Shown one piece after another: positions 8,374 through 17,179 of a stretch of DNA of 64,000 nucleotides. Within the stretch, counting starts at the first letter, position 1; each line of letters begins with the position of its first letter. The position numbers and the translations under genes were made by a program. This DNA comes from Cacconaster sp045642485 (GTDB taxonomy: Bacteria; Bacteroidota; Bacteroidia; Bacteroidales; UBA932): assembly GCA_045642485.1 (NCBI GenBank), contig JAZUIV010000080.1, positions 1 through 64,000 on the forward strand. Direction: 5' to 3'. The notes under the pieces are model-generated. The model saw only the letters and a program-made list of their open reading frames with translations. It was not told the origin of the DNA and ran no database searches.

Positions 8374-9405
8374 ATGAAAACGGAAACTTCGTACATCGAG
8401 AAAGTCATAAGTTCCGCTTCGGAGATAGCCATTGTCGGCCACATCAATCCGGACGGAGACTCTGTCGGAAGCGTAACCGCACTTTACCACTTCCTTTCGG
8501 CCATCGGAAAGAACCCCGTGATGATTCTGCCGAACGAATATCCGGTCAACCTGGGATTCCTGGACCCGACCGGACCTTCCGGGAAACGGATAGTGATTGA
8601 CACTCAACGGCACGAAGAAGCCTGCCTGGCAATAGAAAGGGCCGAGGCCATCATCTGTCTGGATATGCGGTCTCTTGACCGCTCCGGAGGGGTCAAGGAC
8701 GCCGTAATTTCCTCCGGTGTGCCGAAAATCCTGATAGACCACCATCTCAATCCGGCCAGGGAACAGTTCGACCACGTGTATTCCACCACCGAAATCTCCT
8801 CGGCGAGTGAACTTCTGTTCTGGATTATCCTGAACCTTCCTCAGATAGCGGGGGACGTCCGCAGGCTTCCGATGAAAACCGCCGGATCCCTCTATGTGGG
8901 GATGATGACAGACACCAACAATTTCGCCAACTCGGTATATCCGTCCACATTTGAAATGGCATCGATGCTGGTAGCGCGCGGAGTGGACAGGGACCGTCTG
9001 CAGTCGAAGGTTATGAACAGTTTCAGCTACCACAGGCTGAAGCTGATGGGGCACCTTCTCAAGGACATCCTGAAAAAGGTAAAAGGAACCGGTGCGGCCT
9101 ATATGATTCTGACAGAAAAGGATAAACGCAGATATCGCTACAGGCAGGGAGACTCCGAAGGCTTCGTGAACCTGCCCCTTCAGATAAAAAGCATCAGGAT
9201 GAGCGCCCTGTTCACGGAAGATTCGACCAACGGATATGTCAGGGTCTCCCTCCGGTCGAAGGGGAATCTGGACGTAAATTCATTCGCCAAGGCATATTTC
9301 AACGGAGGAGGGCATAAAAATGCTGCAGGAGGCCGGCTGTCGGTTCCGATAGAGGAAATCCCGGCATATTTCGAGGATGCATTAAAAAAATTTTTCAAGG
9401 CATAG
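8374..9405 (+). CDS. nrnA: DHH-family phosphoesterase, NrnA-like (nanoRNase / pAp phosphatase)
   Basis: This 343-residue protein is a standard-length NrnA, a manganese enzyme that degrades 2-5 nt RNA and dephosphorylates 3'-phosphoadenosine 5'-phosphate. Visible motifs are HINPDGDSVGS (motif I) at about residues 23-33, a central aspartate motif CLDMRSLDR, the DHH triad in IDHHLNPA near residue 124, and the DHHA1 GGGHKNAAGG motif close to the C-terminus. It is divergent from the rsmD operon, and a TAATTTTG -7 box sits at 8344-8351, 22 bases before the ATG. Confidence 0.93.
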   Translation: MKTETSYIEKVISSASEIAIVGHINPDGDSVGSVTALYHFLSAIGKNPVMILPNEYPVNLGFLDPTGPSGKRIVIDTQRHEEACLAIERAEAIICLDMRSLDRSGGVKDAVISSGVPKILIDHHLNPAREQFDHVYSTTEISSASELLFWIILNLPQIAGDVRRLPMKTAGSLYVGMMTDTNNFANSVYPSTFEMASMLVARGVDRDRLQSKVMNSFSYHRLKLMGHLLKDILKKVKGTGAAYMILTEKDKRRYRYRQGDSEGFVNLPLQIKSIRMSALFTEDSTNGYVRVSLRSKGNLDVNSFAKAYFNGGGHKNAAGGRLSVPIEEIPAYFEDALKKFFKA

Positions 9406-9441
9406 GTTTTGTTGTATCTTTGTCCTCAAAGTACAACACGG

Positions 9442-9918
9442 ATGATCAAGCGGATATTTCAAATAATGGTTGTCGCTCTATTGGCGGTTTCCTGCGAATC
9501 GGATTATCAGACAGCATTGCTTGATCAGGAGAATTTCATTGACAAATATATCAATGCCCAGTTTGCGGACTACACAGTTGTCCGCAACGAAGGCGTAAAT
9601 CGAGTCATAATCCAGGAAGGGACCGGCTCCCCCATCGAAAAAGGGGATAAGGTCAGTTTCATCTACAGAGGTTATGTATTGACTGCGCAGGGACCCACCA
9701 CCCTCTTCACCGAAGAAAGTGCAACGGCGGTCATTGGCGATGGAGACATCATCAAGGGCATTGACAGAGGACTGATCGGAGCACAGAAAGACGAAGAATC
9801 CGTGTTGCTCTTCTCGGCACAGTACGGCTACGGCAGAGGATCCCTGAACATAGTCCCCGAAGCTTCCGCCCTGCTGTTCCAGACAGTGATAACAAATGTG
9901 GTCAAAAAAGCCGACTGA
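9442..9918 (+). CDS. FKBP-type peptidyl-prolyl isomerase lipoprotein
   Basis: Starting at the ATG at 9442 gives 158 residues with a lipoprotein signal ending AVSCES, preceded by a TATCTTTG -7 box at 9415-9422. The mature protein is a single FKBP domain: KGDKVSFIYRGYVL, then VIGDGDIIKGIDRGLIGAQKDEESVLLFSAQYGYG, which holds the conserved flap and the tyrosine of the active pocket. FKBP lipoproteins of Bacteroidota assist folding of exported proteins. It is 2 bases upstream of another FKBP-like lipoprotein, so the pair is an operon. Confidence 0.9.
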   Translation: MIKRIFQIMVVALLAVSCESDYQTALLDQENFIDKYINAQFADYTVVRNEGVNRVIIQEGTGSPIEKGDKVSFIYRGYVLTAQGPTTLFTEESATAVIGDGDIIKGIDRGLIGAQKDEESVLLFSAQYGYGRGSLNIVPEASALLFQTVITNVVKKAD

Positions 9919-9920
9919 CG

Positions 9921-10958
9921 ATGAAACGAACAATAGAAATCATATTTCTGATTCTGGCGACGACGCTGGTTTTCTCCTGCGCCAAGGACAATGAGGAGGA
10001 CTCCCCCATCACATACAAGAGAGTGATGAATTCCTGGGTAAAAGTGAACTATCCCACCAAAGTATCTGACACCACGGCTTCCGGCGCATACATACTGGAG
10101 AACACCGAAGGCTACGGCGAACAGCCCGGGGACACTTCCTTCGTGTTCATCCACTACGTCAAGCAGTCCCTTGACGGAAATATCGTTGAATACAATGTCG
10201 AAGACATAGCCAGGCAACTGACCGCATACGACGGGACCTTCTCCGAAGGGGACTATTACGGCCCGGCCATCTGGCAACTCGGAAAGGGACATATCCCGAG
10301 AGGTATAGAGGAAGTCATACGGAAGATGAAAGTTGGAGGGACTGTCAAAATCGCTCTTCCCCTCGCCGCCTCAACCGTGGATTCGGTTTTCTACAACACA
10401 TTCTCTCTGAAAAAAGATGATGACAATTATCTGTACACCCTGACGCTTGAGAATGTTGTACCCGACATAATTGAATACCAGAATGATGTCCTGTCGGCCT
10501 TCAGAGATGCCCATTTCCCAGGCCTGAAGCAGATCAAGGACGGATTTTTCTTCAAAAAAATTGCAGAAGCCGGGATAGAGCAGAATGAAGGCGGAGAGAC
10601 TGACACTCTCACGGATGACAAATCCATATATGTCCGCTACGTAGCCCGCCGTCTGTATGACAACAAGGTTTTCGACACCAACATTCAGGATACAGCCAAG
10701 AAATATCATCTGTATGTTTCCGGGAAAAACTACGATGCGATGAGCATAAAGTATTACAGGGACTCGTCCACAATGCTCGAGAAGAATTCAACCATTTCAG
10801 GTTTCACGAATGCGGTCAGGCTGATGAAATTCGGCGACGAAGCGGTTGCCTTTTTCCGTTCCGATATGGGATATGGCGACAAGGGACAGGGTACTTCCGT
10901 ATCCGAATACGCACCCCTGTGCTTCACAATCAGAGCCAGCAGCAAAAGCAGTGACTAA
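9921..10958 (+). CDS. Lipoprotein with two FKBP-like domains
   Basis: The 345-residue protein has a lipoprotein signal ending VFSCAKD. Two FKBP-like segments are seen: residues about 65-175 (VFIHYVKQSLDGNIVEYN, IPRGIEEVIRKMKVGGTVKIALP) and about 230-340 (IYVRYVARRLYDNKVFDTN, FTNAVRLMKFGDEAVAFFRSDMGYG). The architecture resembles Bacteroidota GldI-like or tandem FKBP lipoproteins. The second domain looks complete, and the first is more divergent in its flap. It probably acts in the periplasm with the preceding FKBP. The following DUF3857 genes may belong to the same transcript (43-base gap). Confidence 0.82.
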   Translation: MKRTIEIIFLILATTLVFSCAKDNEEDSPITYKRVMNSWVKVNYPTKVSDTTASGAYILENTEGYGEQPGDTSFVFIHYVKQSLDGNIVEYNVEDIARQLTAYDGTFSEGDYYGPAIWQLGKGHIPRGIEEVIRKMKVGGTVKIALPLAASTVDSVFYNTFSLKKDDDNYLYTLTLENVVPDIIEYQNDVLSAFRDAHFPGLKQIKDGFFFKKIAEAGIEQNEGGETDTLTDDKSIYVRYVARRLYDNKVFDTNIQDTAKKYHLYVSGKNYDAMSIKYYRDSSTMLEKNSTISGFTNAVRLMKFGDEAVAFFRSDMGYGDKGQGTSVSEYAPLCFTIRASSKSSD

Positions 10959-11001
10959 GCCGCCTCCGGGACGGTTTCAACACATATAACAGGAGTAAGA
11001 G

Positions 11002-12921
11002 ATGAAACTCAGAAGGTTCGTTTTTGGGTTCCTGTGTGGAATCCTTTGTTTTTCACAGCATTGTCCCGCATCCCCGGGGACAAGGGTCATCGTTGACAGC
11101 ACCGCCGTGAAGATGTTCACGGACGGTTCCGGAGTATTCAACATTTACAGGAAAACAGCCGTCCTCACCCCTTCGGGGGCATTGGCCAACCGGGTAATCA
11201 AATATGATTATGACCCTCTCACAGCAAAAGCCGCTTTCAAATATGCGGTGATTCACCATAAAGACGGCAGCAGAGATTCCCTCTCCGTTGCCCGGACACT
11301 GGACTACGCGGCACCTGCACGGCTCATCTACTGGGGAGCCAGGCAGATAATGCTGGAAGTGGGAGCATTGCAACAGGGAGACATACTGGAATACGAAATC
11401 GAGAAAAGCGGTTTTTCATACGCTCTGCTCGCCGGGGATGACGGCTCCAACGAACGGTTCACGCCCCCGATGAAAGGTGAATTCTATGACATAGTCCCGT
11501 TCTGGGTAAGCGAGCCGACCGACAGGAAGGTATATCGTCTTGAGGTTCCTCCAACCAGAGAGATACAGTTCCGGTTCTATAACGGGACTTGCGTGTCATC
11601 AATGAAATACGCAGATAACGGGTCCAAAATTTATACTTTCGCCATAGACGATGCACAGCCCTTCCATTCGGAACCTGGTATGGCGGACCTTTATGACGTG
11701 GCGCCGAAACTTCTGCTGAGCACGACACACCGATGGCAGGAGAAATCACTGTGGTTCTACAATATCAACGAAGATTTCGGAAGTTTCAATCCTACGCCTG
11801 ATGCTGAAAATATGGTTGCCACACTCCTCAGGGGTAAAAAATCCGAGATGGATAAAATCTCCACACTGACGCACTGGGTTGCCGACAATATCCGTTATGC
11901 GGGAATTTCCATGGGACAGGGAGAGGGATACACGCTTCATCCGCTCAGTATGAATTTCAATGACCGCTGTGGAGTCTGCAAGGACATTGCGGGGACTCTC
12001 ATCGGAATGCTAAGGATAGCAGGTTTCGAGGCCTATCCGGCAATGACGATGGCCGGAAGCCGTATCGAGGAGATCCCCGCCGACCATTTCAACCACTGTG
12101 TAGTGGTGGTCAAGCTCAAGGACGGCACCTATATGCCGCTCGACCCCACCTGGGTCCCCTTTACAAGGGAATTATGGAGCAGCGCTGAACAGCAGCAGAA
12201 CTATCTTCCCGGCATCCCGGAAGGTTCCGACCTGCTGGAAACGCCCATCGTTGCGGCGGAGAAAAATCCCGTCAAGGTGGAATCGGAGAATATCCTTGAA
12301 GAAGACGGCACTCTATACGGTACATTCACCATTTCAGGAGATGGATGGGCCGACAAGAGCATCAGAAGCATCTTCACCGGCAACAGACAGCGGCAATGGA
12401 ATTCACTGCTCGAGAGAGAGCTCAAATCGGCATTTCCGAAGGCAAAACTCATCTCGGTTTCATACGGGAAAGACCCTCTGAACTATCTGGGCGAACCGGT
12501 GAAAATCACATTCAAATATGAAATACCGGAATATGCCGTTGTCGGAGACGGAGAACTGGCCTGCAAACCCATTACTGCTGGCGGACTGTTCAAACGCATC
12601 TTCTCTTTCAGGGAGACGGGCTCATACCCGAACGGGCGTAATTACAGTTTCAAAAGCGACATTGCCAAGCTGGTGACAGTCACCGAAGACACAGTAGTCC
12701 CCAAAGGCTATCTTCTGGAAGGCGGATCAAGGAGCAGCAAGAGCGGAGGAAGCGCAGCCTGGTCGGAGAACCGTATTTTCCAGAATTACGCCGGATTGCA
12801 CCTGAAACAGACAATAAGTCTCAACAAACGTGTCTACAAGGCTGAAGACTGGAAGGAATTCCACGAAGCGATCAGCGACTACAATGATTACTGCGGATGG
12901 ATAATACTGAAAAAGAAATAG
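11002..12921 (+). CDS. DUF3857 domain-containing transglutaminase-like protein
   Basis: The 639-residue exported protein has a signal peptide (ending near CFSQHCPA), an N-terminal DUF3857 beta-sandwich, and a transglutaminase-like cysteine-protease core. In the core the presumed catalytic Cys lies in NDRCGVCKDIAG around residue 325, the His in DHFNHCVVVV near residue 368, and the Asp in YMPLDPTW near residue 382. A C-terminal beta-rich region follows. It is probably a periplasmic or surface enzyme of unknown substrate; Bacteroidota carry such proteins in tandem. The next gene starts 4 bases after its stop and is a degenerate relative. Confidence 0.88.
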   Translation: MKLRRFVFGFLCGILCFSQHCPASPGTRVIVDSTAVKMFTDGSGVFNIYRKTAVLTPSGALANRVIKYDYDPLTAKAAFKYAVIHHKDGSRDSLSVARTLDYAAPARLIYWGARQIMLEVGALQQGDILEYEIEKSGFSYALLAGDDGSNERFTPPMKGEFYDIVPFWVSEPTDRKVYRLEVPPTREIQFRFYNGTCVSSMKYADNGSKIYTFAIDDAQPFHSEPGMADLYDVAPKLLLSTTHRWQEKSLWFYNINEDFGSFNPTPDAENMVATLLRGKKSEMDKISTLTHWVADNIRYAGISMGQGEGYTLHPLSMNFNDRCGVCKDIAGTLIGMLRIAGFEAYPAMTMAGSRIEEIPADHFNHCVVVVKLKDGTYMPLDPTWVPFTRELWSSAEQQQNYLPGIPEGSDLLETPIVAAEKNPVKVESENILEEDGTLYGTFTISGDGWADKSIRSIFTGNRQRQWNSLLERELKSAFPKAKLISVSYGKDPLNYLGEPVKITFKYEIPEYAVVGDGELACKPITAGGLFKRIFSFRETGSYPNGRNYSFKSDIAKLVTVTEDTVVPKGYLLEGGSRSSKSGGSAAWSENRIFQNYAGLHLKQTISLNKRVYKAEDWKEFHEAISDYNDYCGWIILKKK

Positions 12922-12925
12922 CCCT

Positions 12926-14392
12926 ATGAAGAAAATATCAGCCACCATCTTATTGTCATTTGCACTGGTCTCCCTCTGTTCTGCGGCTGTAAAGGACCCT
13001 GATGCCGTTTACAACAGAATCGAAAAGGAATACACCCTTTCGGCCGACGGCTCTCAATCCTGCAGGACTGTTCTGGAACTGACATACAATTCCTATCATT
13101 CAATTCACAAACTATACGGAGAGACTTTCATTGATTACGATCCGCAGTGGCAGGATCTTGTAATCAATTCCTCATACACTAAAAAAGCGGACGGGACCAA
13201 AGTGATGACCCCGGAAAACGCATTCGTCCCTACCCTGCCCGGCTTCGCTGATTCCGCCCCGGCCCATAACGGGCTGATAAGGATGGTGGTCGTCCATACG
13301 GGCCTGGAAAAAGGGTGCACGGTTTATCTCGATTACACTGTCATTTCCCGACCGGGGTATCTTCCGGAACTGGATGTCTCCACCCCCATTGAGACGGACT
13401 CCCCTATCGACGAGCTCAAGATAAGCGTCACAATACCGCAGGAGAAGGAGCTGGTCTACTCCTTCTCCAAGGACGGAGTCGAGCCCGTTGAAACGGCAAT
13501 CGGGTCCAACAGGAAATACGCGTGGACCTTCAAGTACGTAAACGCCATCCCGTCGGATTCCGGAAATTTCCTGAAATCAAGTTTCAGCGCAACCACCTTC
13601 GCATCCTTTGAAGATGCTTTCTCGTTCCTCTCGTCTCAGTTCATCAAGGAAAGCGATCTTGACAGCGTGACCAGAGCTCAGGTATTCATAAATGGCCCTG
13701 ACAATGAAAAGATTGCCACTGTGAACAGATTTCTGAGGGAACGCCTGTCCATTGTCCCCATCCCGCTTGAATCCGCGTGCTACCGGCTTAGAAATGCCGG
13801 TCAGATACTGGCAAGTGCATATGCCACTCCATCTGAACGCGAAGTCCTCAGATGCGCGCTTCTGAATTCAACGGGAGTCAGAGCAGAAGTTATCCCTGTC
13901 AGCAAGTCCAACCCCATCTGCCTGTCCGACATTTCAGGGCTGAGAGCCGATGCCGTTTCAGAAGCCGGCGTACTGACCACTGAGAAGAGATTCCACATCA
14001 GCAGAGAATATGGAGAAACTGACCTGAAACACGGATATCTCGTTACTGAACTGCCGTTCCCCGCACGTTCCTTCAATGGAGCCCCCTACTCATCATATCC
14101 GTCAGGCAGGACAACCGAACTGCTGCTCCAACGCAGTATCAACGAAATACACGAATATGAAATCACCCTCAAGGACGGATTGATTCCTTCAGGACTTGAC
14201 AAACTGAATGTTGAAATAACCAACGGTGCAGGATTCTACAGCATAAATGCCGCAATTAACGGCGACAAGATTACAATAACCAGAACGCTGGAAATCTACA
14301 AGAATAAGGTAACTCCTGCCGAATACCCTGATTTCCAACAACTGATTGCCGCTTGGAGCGTATCTCCGAGAATTATTGCAAAGAAGCCATAA
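12926..14392 (+). CDS. DUF3857 protein with degenerate transglutaminase core
   Basis: The 488-residue secreted protein has a signal peptide (MKKISATILLSFALVSLCSA) and a DUF3857-type first half. Around residues 285-330 the segment NAGQILASAYATPSEREVLRCALLNSTGVRAEVIPV aligns with the active-site region of the preceding gene. The catalytic cysteine position holds a non-cysteine residue, and the His and Asp motifs are not recognisable. I infer an inactive partner or chaperone-like subunit of the upstream enzyme. Its last 20 bases overlap the 3' end of adk on the opposite strand. Confidence 0.78.
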   Translation: MKKISATILLSFALVSLCSAAVKDPDAVYNRIEKEYTLSADGSQSCRTVLELTYNSYHSIHKLYGETFIDYDPQWQDLVINSSYTKKADGTKVMTPENAFVPTLPGFADSAPAHNGLIRMVVVHTGLEKGCTVYLDYTVISRPGYLPELDVSTPIETDSPIDELKISVTIPQEKELVYSFSKDGVEPVETAIGSNRKYAWTFKYVNAIPSDSGNFLKSSFSATTFASFEDAFSFLSSQFIKESDLDSVTRAQVFINGPDNEKIATVNRFLRERLSIVPIPLESACYRLRNAGQILASAYATPSEREVLRCALLNSTGVRAEVIPVSKSNPICLSDISGLRADAVSEAGVLTTEKRFHISREYGETDLKHGYLVTELPFPARSFNGAPYSSYPSGRTTELLLQRSINEIHEYEITLKDGLIPSGLDKLNVEITNGAGFYSINAAINGDKITITRTLEIYKNKVTPAEYPDFQQLIAAWSVSPRIIAKKP

Positions 14393-14951
14393 GGGAGAGA
14401 ACTCTCTCTCTGTTTATCTCTATGGAGGCTCCGTCTCCGTTTATCTCGTGATACTTGCCGATTTTCTTGTAATAATCGGCGATAGGTTCCGTCTGAGCGT
14501 GATATGTAGCGATTCTGTTGGAAATGGTCGCTTCAGACGCATCATCCGCACGCCCTTCTATCGCAGCTCTGTGAGCGATTCTTTCACGAATCACACTGTC
14601 CGAAATCATTATTGATATGACCGCCGTCACAGCCTCGCCTCTGGAAGCGAGTATACTGTCCAAAGCTTCCGCCTGTGCCAAAGTACGGGGGAAACCGTCA
14701 AGAAGAAACCCGTCGAACCCTTTGATTTTGTCGAAAGCGGATTCTATCATCCCTTCCACAATTTCATCAGGAACCAGAGAACCTGCATCAATCAGGGATT
14801 TGGCCTGTTTTCCAAGTTCTGTCCCGGCCGCTATCTCTGCACGGAGAAGTTCGCCCGTGGAGATGTGCTTCAAATTGTACTTTTCAGAAAGTGCGCCTGC
14901 GTGCGTACCCTTGCCCGCACCCGGAGGCCCAAAAAGAATGTAGTATTTCAT
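14373..14951 (-). CDS. adk: Adenylate kinase
   Basis: The 192-residue enzyme interconverts ATP, AMP and ADP. It shows the P-loop GPPGAGKGT at residues 8-16, the AMP-binding segments STGELLRAEIA and GFLLDGFPRTLAQAE, and a short LID region (EGRADDASEATISNR), so it is of the short form. Its stop-side end overlaps the convergent DUF3857 gene by 20 bases. Its ATG overlaps the hpt stop by one base, so both are translated from the hpt promoter. Confidence 0.96.
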   Translation of the reverse strand: MKYYILFGPPGAGKGTHAGALSEKYNLKHISTGELLRAEIAAGTELGKQAKSLIDAGSLVPDEIVEGMIESAFDKIKGFDGFLLDGFPRTLAQAEALDSILASRGEAVTAVISIMISDSVIRERIAHRAAIEGRADDASEATISNRIATYHAQTEPIADYYKKIGKYHEINGDGASIEINRERVLSLMASLQ

Positions 14952-15490
14952 CAGTCCAGTATATAAATATCCTTGTAATTCCTGCCAAGCTGGTCGTAAT
15001 CCAAGCCGTACCCCACGATGAACTTGTCTTCAATCTCCAACGCAACATAATCAATGTCAATATCTTTGTGATAGACATCCTTCTTGAGAATCAACGCACA
15101 ATATCTCACTTCCCTCGCCCCGGCATCCTCCATCAAATCGTTCAGGCGGACAATTGTGTTCCCGGTATCGACTATATCTTCCACTACAATGACAGTGCGA
15201 TTCTTTACAGACCTGGCCAGACTCATTGTTTCACAGACATTGCCGGTGGATTGGAGGCCCTGATAGGACGACACTCTCAGACAATCGATTTCAAAGTTGA
15301 AATTCAGGCGCTGCATAAGGGATACAAGAAAAGGCATCGCTCCCGTAAGGACACACACGAATACAGGAATATCGTTGGTATTCTTGAAATCCCTGTTGAG
15401 CTTCTCGGCGACCCTGTCGATTGCGGCTTCAATCTTCTTGTTCGGGATATATGGTACGAAGTATTTGTCGTGAAGATGAATTCTTGGCAT
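14951..15490 (-). CDS. hpt: Hypoxanthine phosphoribosyltransferase
   Basis: The 179-residue enzyme salvages hypoxanthine and guanine with PRPP. I choose the ATG at 15490 because the promoter's -7 box lies at 15514-15521, so an upstream in-frame ATG at 15544 would not be transcribed. The PRPP-binding loop VIVVEDIVDTGNT occurs near residue 103, and the N-terminal PPi loop is VCVLTGAMPFL. It is followed by adk with a one-base overlap, a purine-nucleotide operon common in Bacteroidales. Confidence 0.95.
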   Translation of the reverse strand: MPRIHLHDKYFVPYIPNKKIEAAIDRVAEKLNRDFKNTNDIPVFVCVLTGAMPFLVSLMQRLNFNFEIDCLRVSSYQGLQSTGNVCETMSLARSVKNRTVIVVEDIVDTGNTIVRLNDLMEDAGAREVRYCALILKKDVYHKDIDIDYVALEIEDKFIVGYGLDYDQLGRNYKDIYILD

Positions 15491-15513
15491 TTGAGAAATA
15501 AATTTTTTCCAAA

Positions 15514-15544
15514 CAAATTTAATCATTATTTTTGCGCAGTACAA
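15514..15544 (-). promoter_or_regulatory. Promoter for hpt-adk
   Basis: The minus strand reads TTG (15542-15544), exactly 20 bases, then TAAATTTG (15514-15521), a close match to the Bacteroidota consensus. It lies 23 bases before the chosen hpt ATG. On the plus strand TATTTTTG at 15527-15534 may serve the divergent barrel gene, so the two promoters would overlap. Confidence 0.8.
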
Positions 15545-15549
15545 TAACA

Positions 15550-15583
15550 GGATGGTTTATTTTCTACATTTTATCAACCATCC
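15550..15583 (+). repeat. Inverted repeat in the 5' leader of the barrel gene
   Basis: GGATGGTT (15550-15557) and AACCATCC (15576-15583) form an 8-bp perfect stem with an 18-base A/T-rich loop. The stem ends 12 bases before the ATG at 15596, so it would sit inside the leader of that mRNA. It may be a translational or protein-binding hairpin; there is no T tract. Confidence 0.5.
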
Positions 15584-15595
15584 GCAACAAGGATT

Positions 15596-17179
15596 ATGAG
15601 GAGGGAGAACGTGGGGATTGATATCCTGTCTGCCGCCGTTCGTTCAGCGGCTTTTTTTATCTGTCTATTTATATATTCTGCAAGCCATTGCCAGAATGCC
15701 GACACAACACGGGTCCTGACACCTTTCCAACGGCAGAGTCTGATCGACTATTGCGAGCAGTACGGAAGCATTCTCTCTGCCAGTGAATTGGGCAATATAG
15801 ACGGATTCACGCCCGACGAAGCCCAATGGCTTTGGGATAACATCAAGGGAGAAATGGAGCAAAGAAGCGGGACCGGCAAGCACACCGCCACGGCAAAGTT
15901 CAAAAAGAAATACCTTTCAGAGGGTTTCTCAACCACAGCGAAATACACCTATGAGGGAAACAGATTCTCCTCCGGCATCGTAATCGACAATGACCCTATG
16001 GAGAGATTCCCCGGCTTTGCCGGTGGCTATCTGAAGTACAAAAATTTCATCGCAGGCGATTTCTCGGCAAGATTCGGTCAGGGGCTGGTACTGTGGAAAG
16101 CATTCTCCCTGAATGCTTACGGAGAGCCCGCGACCCTTTTGCACCGTCAGTCAGGATTTGCGGGATACAGGTCATCCGATGAAAAAAATTATCTCAGGGG
16201 AGTCTGTACAAAAATACCGATTGGCCGGAGGTTGGAATGCAACGGGTTCGCATCATTCAGGAAAGTTGACCTCAACGCCGTTGACAGTTCCGACGTGCAC
16301 GAATTTGTGGCCGGAGTGAATGCCGGCCTTTCCTCAGAGAACTGGAGAATCGGCCTGACTGCGGTAACCTACCTTTATGACCGTGATATCAGAAGGCGTG
16401 TCGGAGAATACAACCGGCTTCGTCTGTATGACGGTCTGTGGGGCAATGCGAGTATTGATTTCATCTGCAGTGCCAACCACTGGAGATTTTTCGGCGAAGC
16501 CGCTCTGGATGCAAAGGCCTCCCCTGCCGCGTTGGCCGGAGTGCTGTGGACACCATCCTACAATCTGGAAGCGGGATTCACGGCAAAGGCTTTTTCTCCG
16601 GCATATTCGGCCACGCACGCAATGGAAGATTCCTACAATCTTATTGGAGGGCAGTTGTCCGTAATGTATCGGAAAGGTGCATGGAAATTCAATCTCAACG
16701 CCGAATATGGCTGGCACCCCTGGTACAGTTATGGCAAACCCGCAGGAGAGACCGTGTTCAAGGCCAGAGTTGCCGCACAGTACACCTCCCACCGGGGAAC
16801 ATCTTTCATCGTCCAGTCATCCTGGAACAAAGTTCTGAAACTGAGGCTTCACGTCTCAATCCCCGCCGGGCCGTTCAAAATCAGTTCCAGACTGGAAGGG
16901 AATCTGAAAGGGTATGCGGTTTACGCTGAAACCGCCTGGAGGTCGGACAAGTTGGAGATTGCCGCTCGGGGGACATTCTACAATACTGACGGATGGGACT
17001 CAAGAGTCTATCTGTATGAGAAAAACGTTCCTGAAAGTTTTTCCTCGGAAGTTTTTCACGGAAAAGGATTGGGGGCGTACCTCATCGTAAAGTACGCCCC
17101 CATAAGATCACTGAACCTCTGGCTCAAGGTCCGGCACGATTATTCAGTTTTCTTTATCCGGATGGTCATTCCCGGATAA
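15596..17179 (+). CDS. Outer-membrane beta-barrel protein with N-terminal helix-hairpin-helix-like region
   Basis: The 527-residue protein has an N-terminal hydrophobic segment (residues about 15-30, FFICLFIYSASHC), then a short ComEA/helix-hairpin-helix-like stretch (ELGNIDGFTPDEAQWLWDNI). About 400 residues of alternating aromatic and polar strands follow, as in an outer-membrane barrel. Related Bacteroidota proteins are annotated only as helix-hairpin-helix proteins. The C-terminus (DYSVFFIRMVIPG) does not look like a normal final barrel strand, and the last 40 bases overlap the convergent mltD-like gene. The 3' end may therefore have been altered. The function is unknown. Confidence 0.75.
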   Translation: MRRENVGIDILSAAVRSAAFFICLFIYSASHCQNADTTRVLTPFQRQSLIDYCEQYGSILSASELGNIDGFTPDEAQWLWDNIKGEMEQRSGTGKHTATAKFKKKYLSEGFSTTAKYTYEGNRFSSGIVIDNDPMERFPGFAGGYLKYKNFIAGDFSARFGQGLVLWKAFSLNAYGEPATLLHRQSGFAGYRSSDEKNYLRGVCTKIPIGRRLECNGFASFRKVDLNAVDSSDVHEFVAGVNAGLSSENWRIGLTAVTYLYDRDIRRRVGEYNRLRLYDGLWGNASIDFICSANHWRFFGEAALDAKASPAALAGVLWTPSYNLEAGFTAKAFSPAYSATHAMEDSYNLIGGQLSVMYRKGAWKFNLNAEYGWHPWYSYGKPAGETVFKARVAAQYTSHRGTSFIVQSSWNKVLKLRLHVSIPAGPFKISSRLEGNLKGYAVYAETAWRSDKLEIAARGTFYNTDGWDSRVYLYEKNVPESFSSEVFHGKGLGAYLIVKYAPIRSLNLWLKVRHDYSVFFIRMVIPG

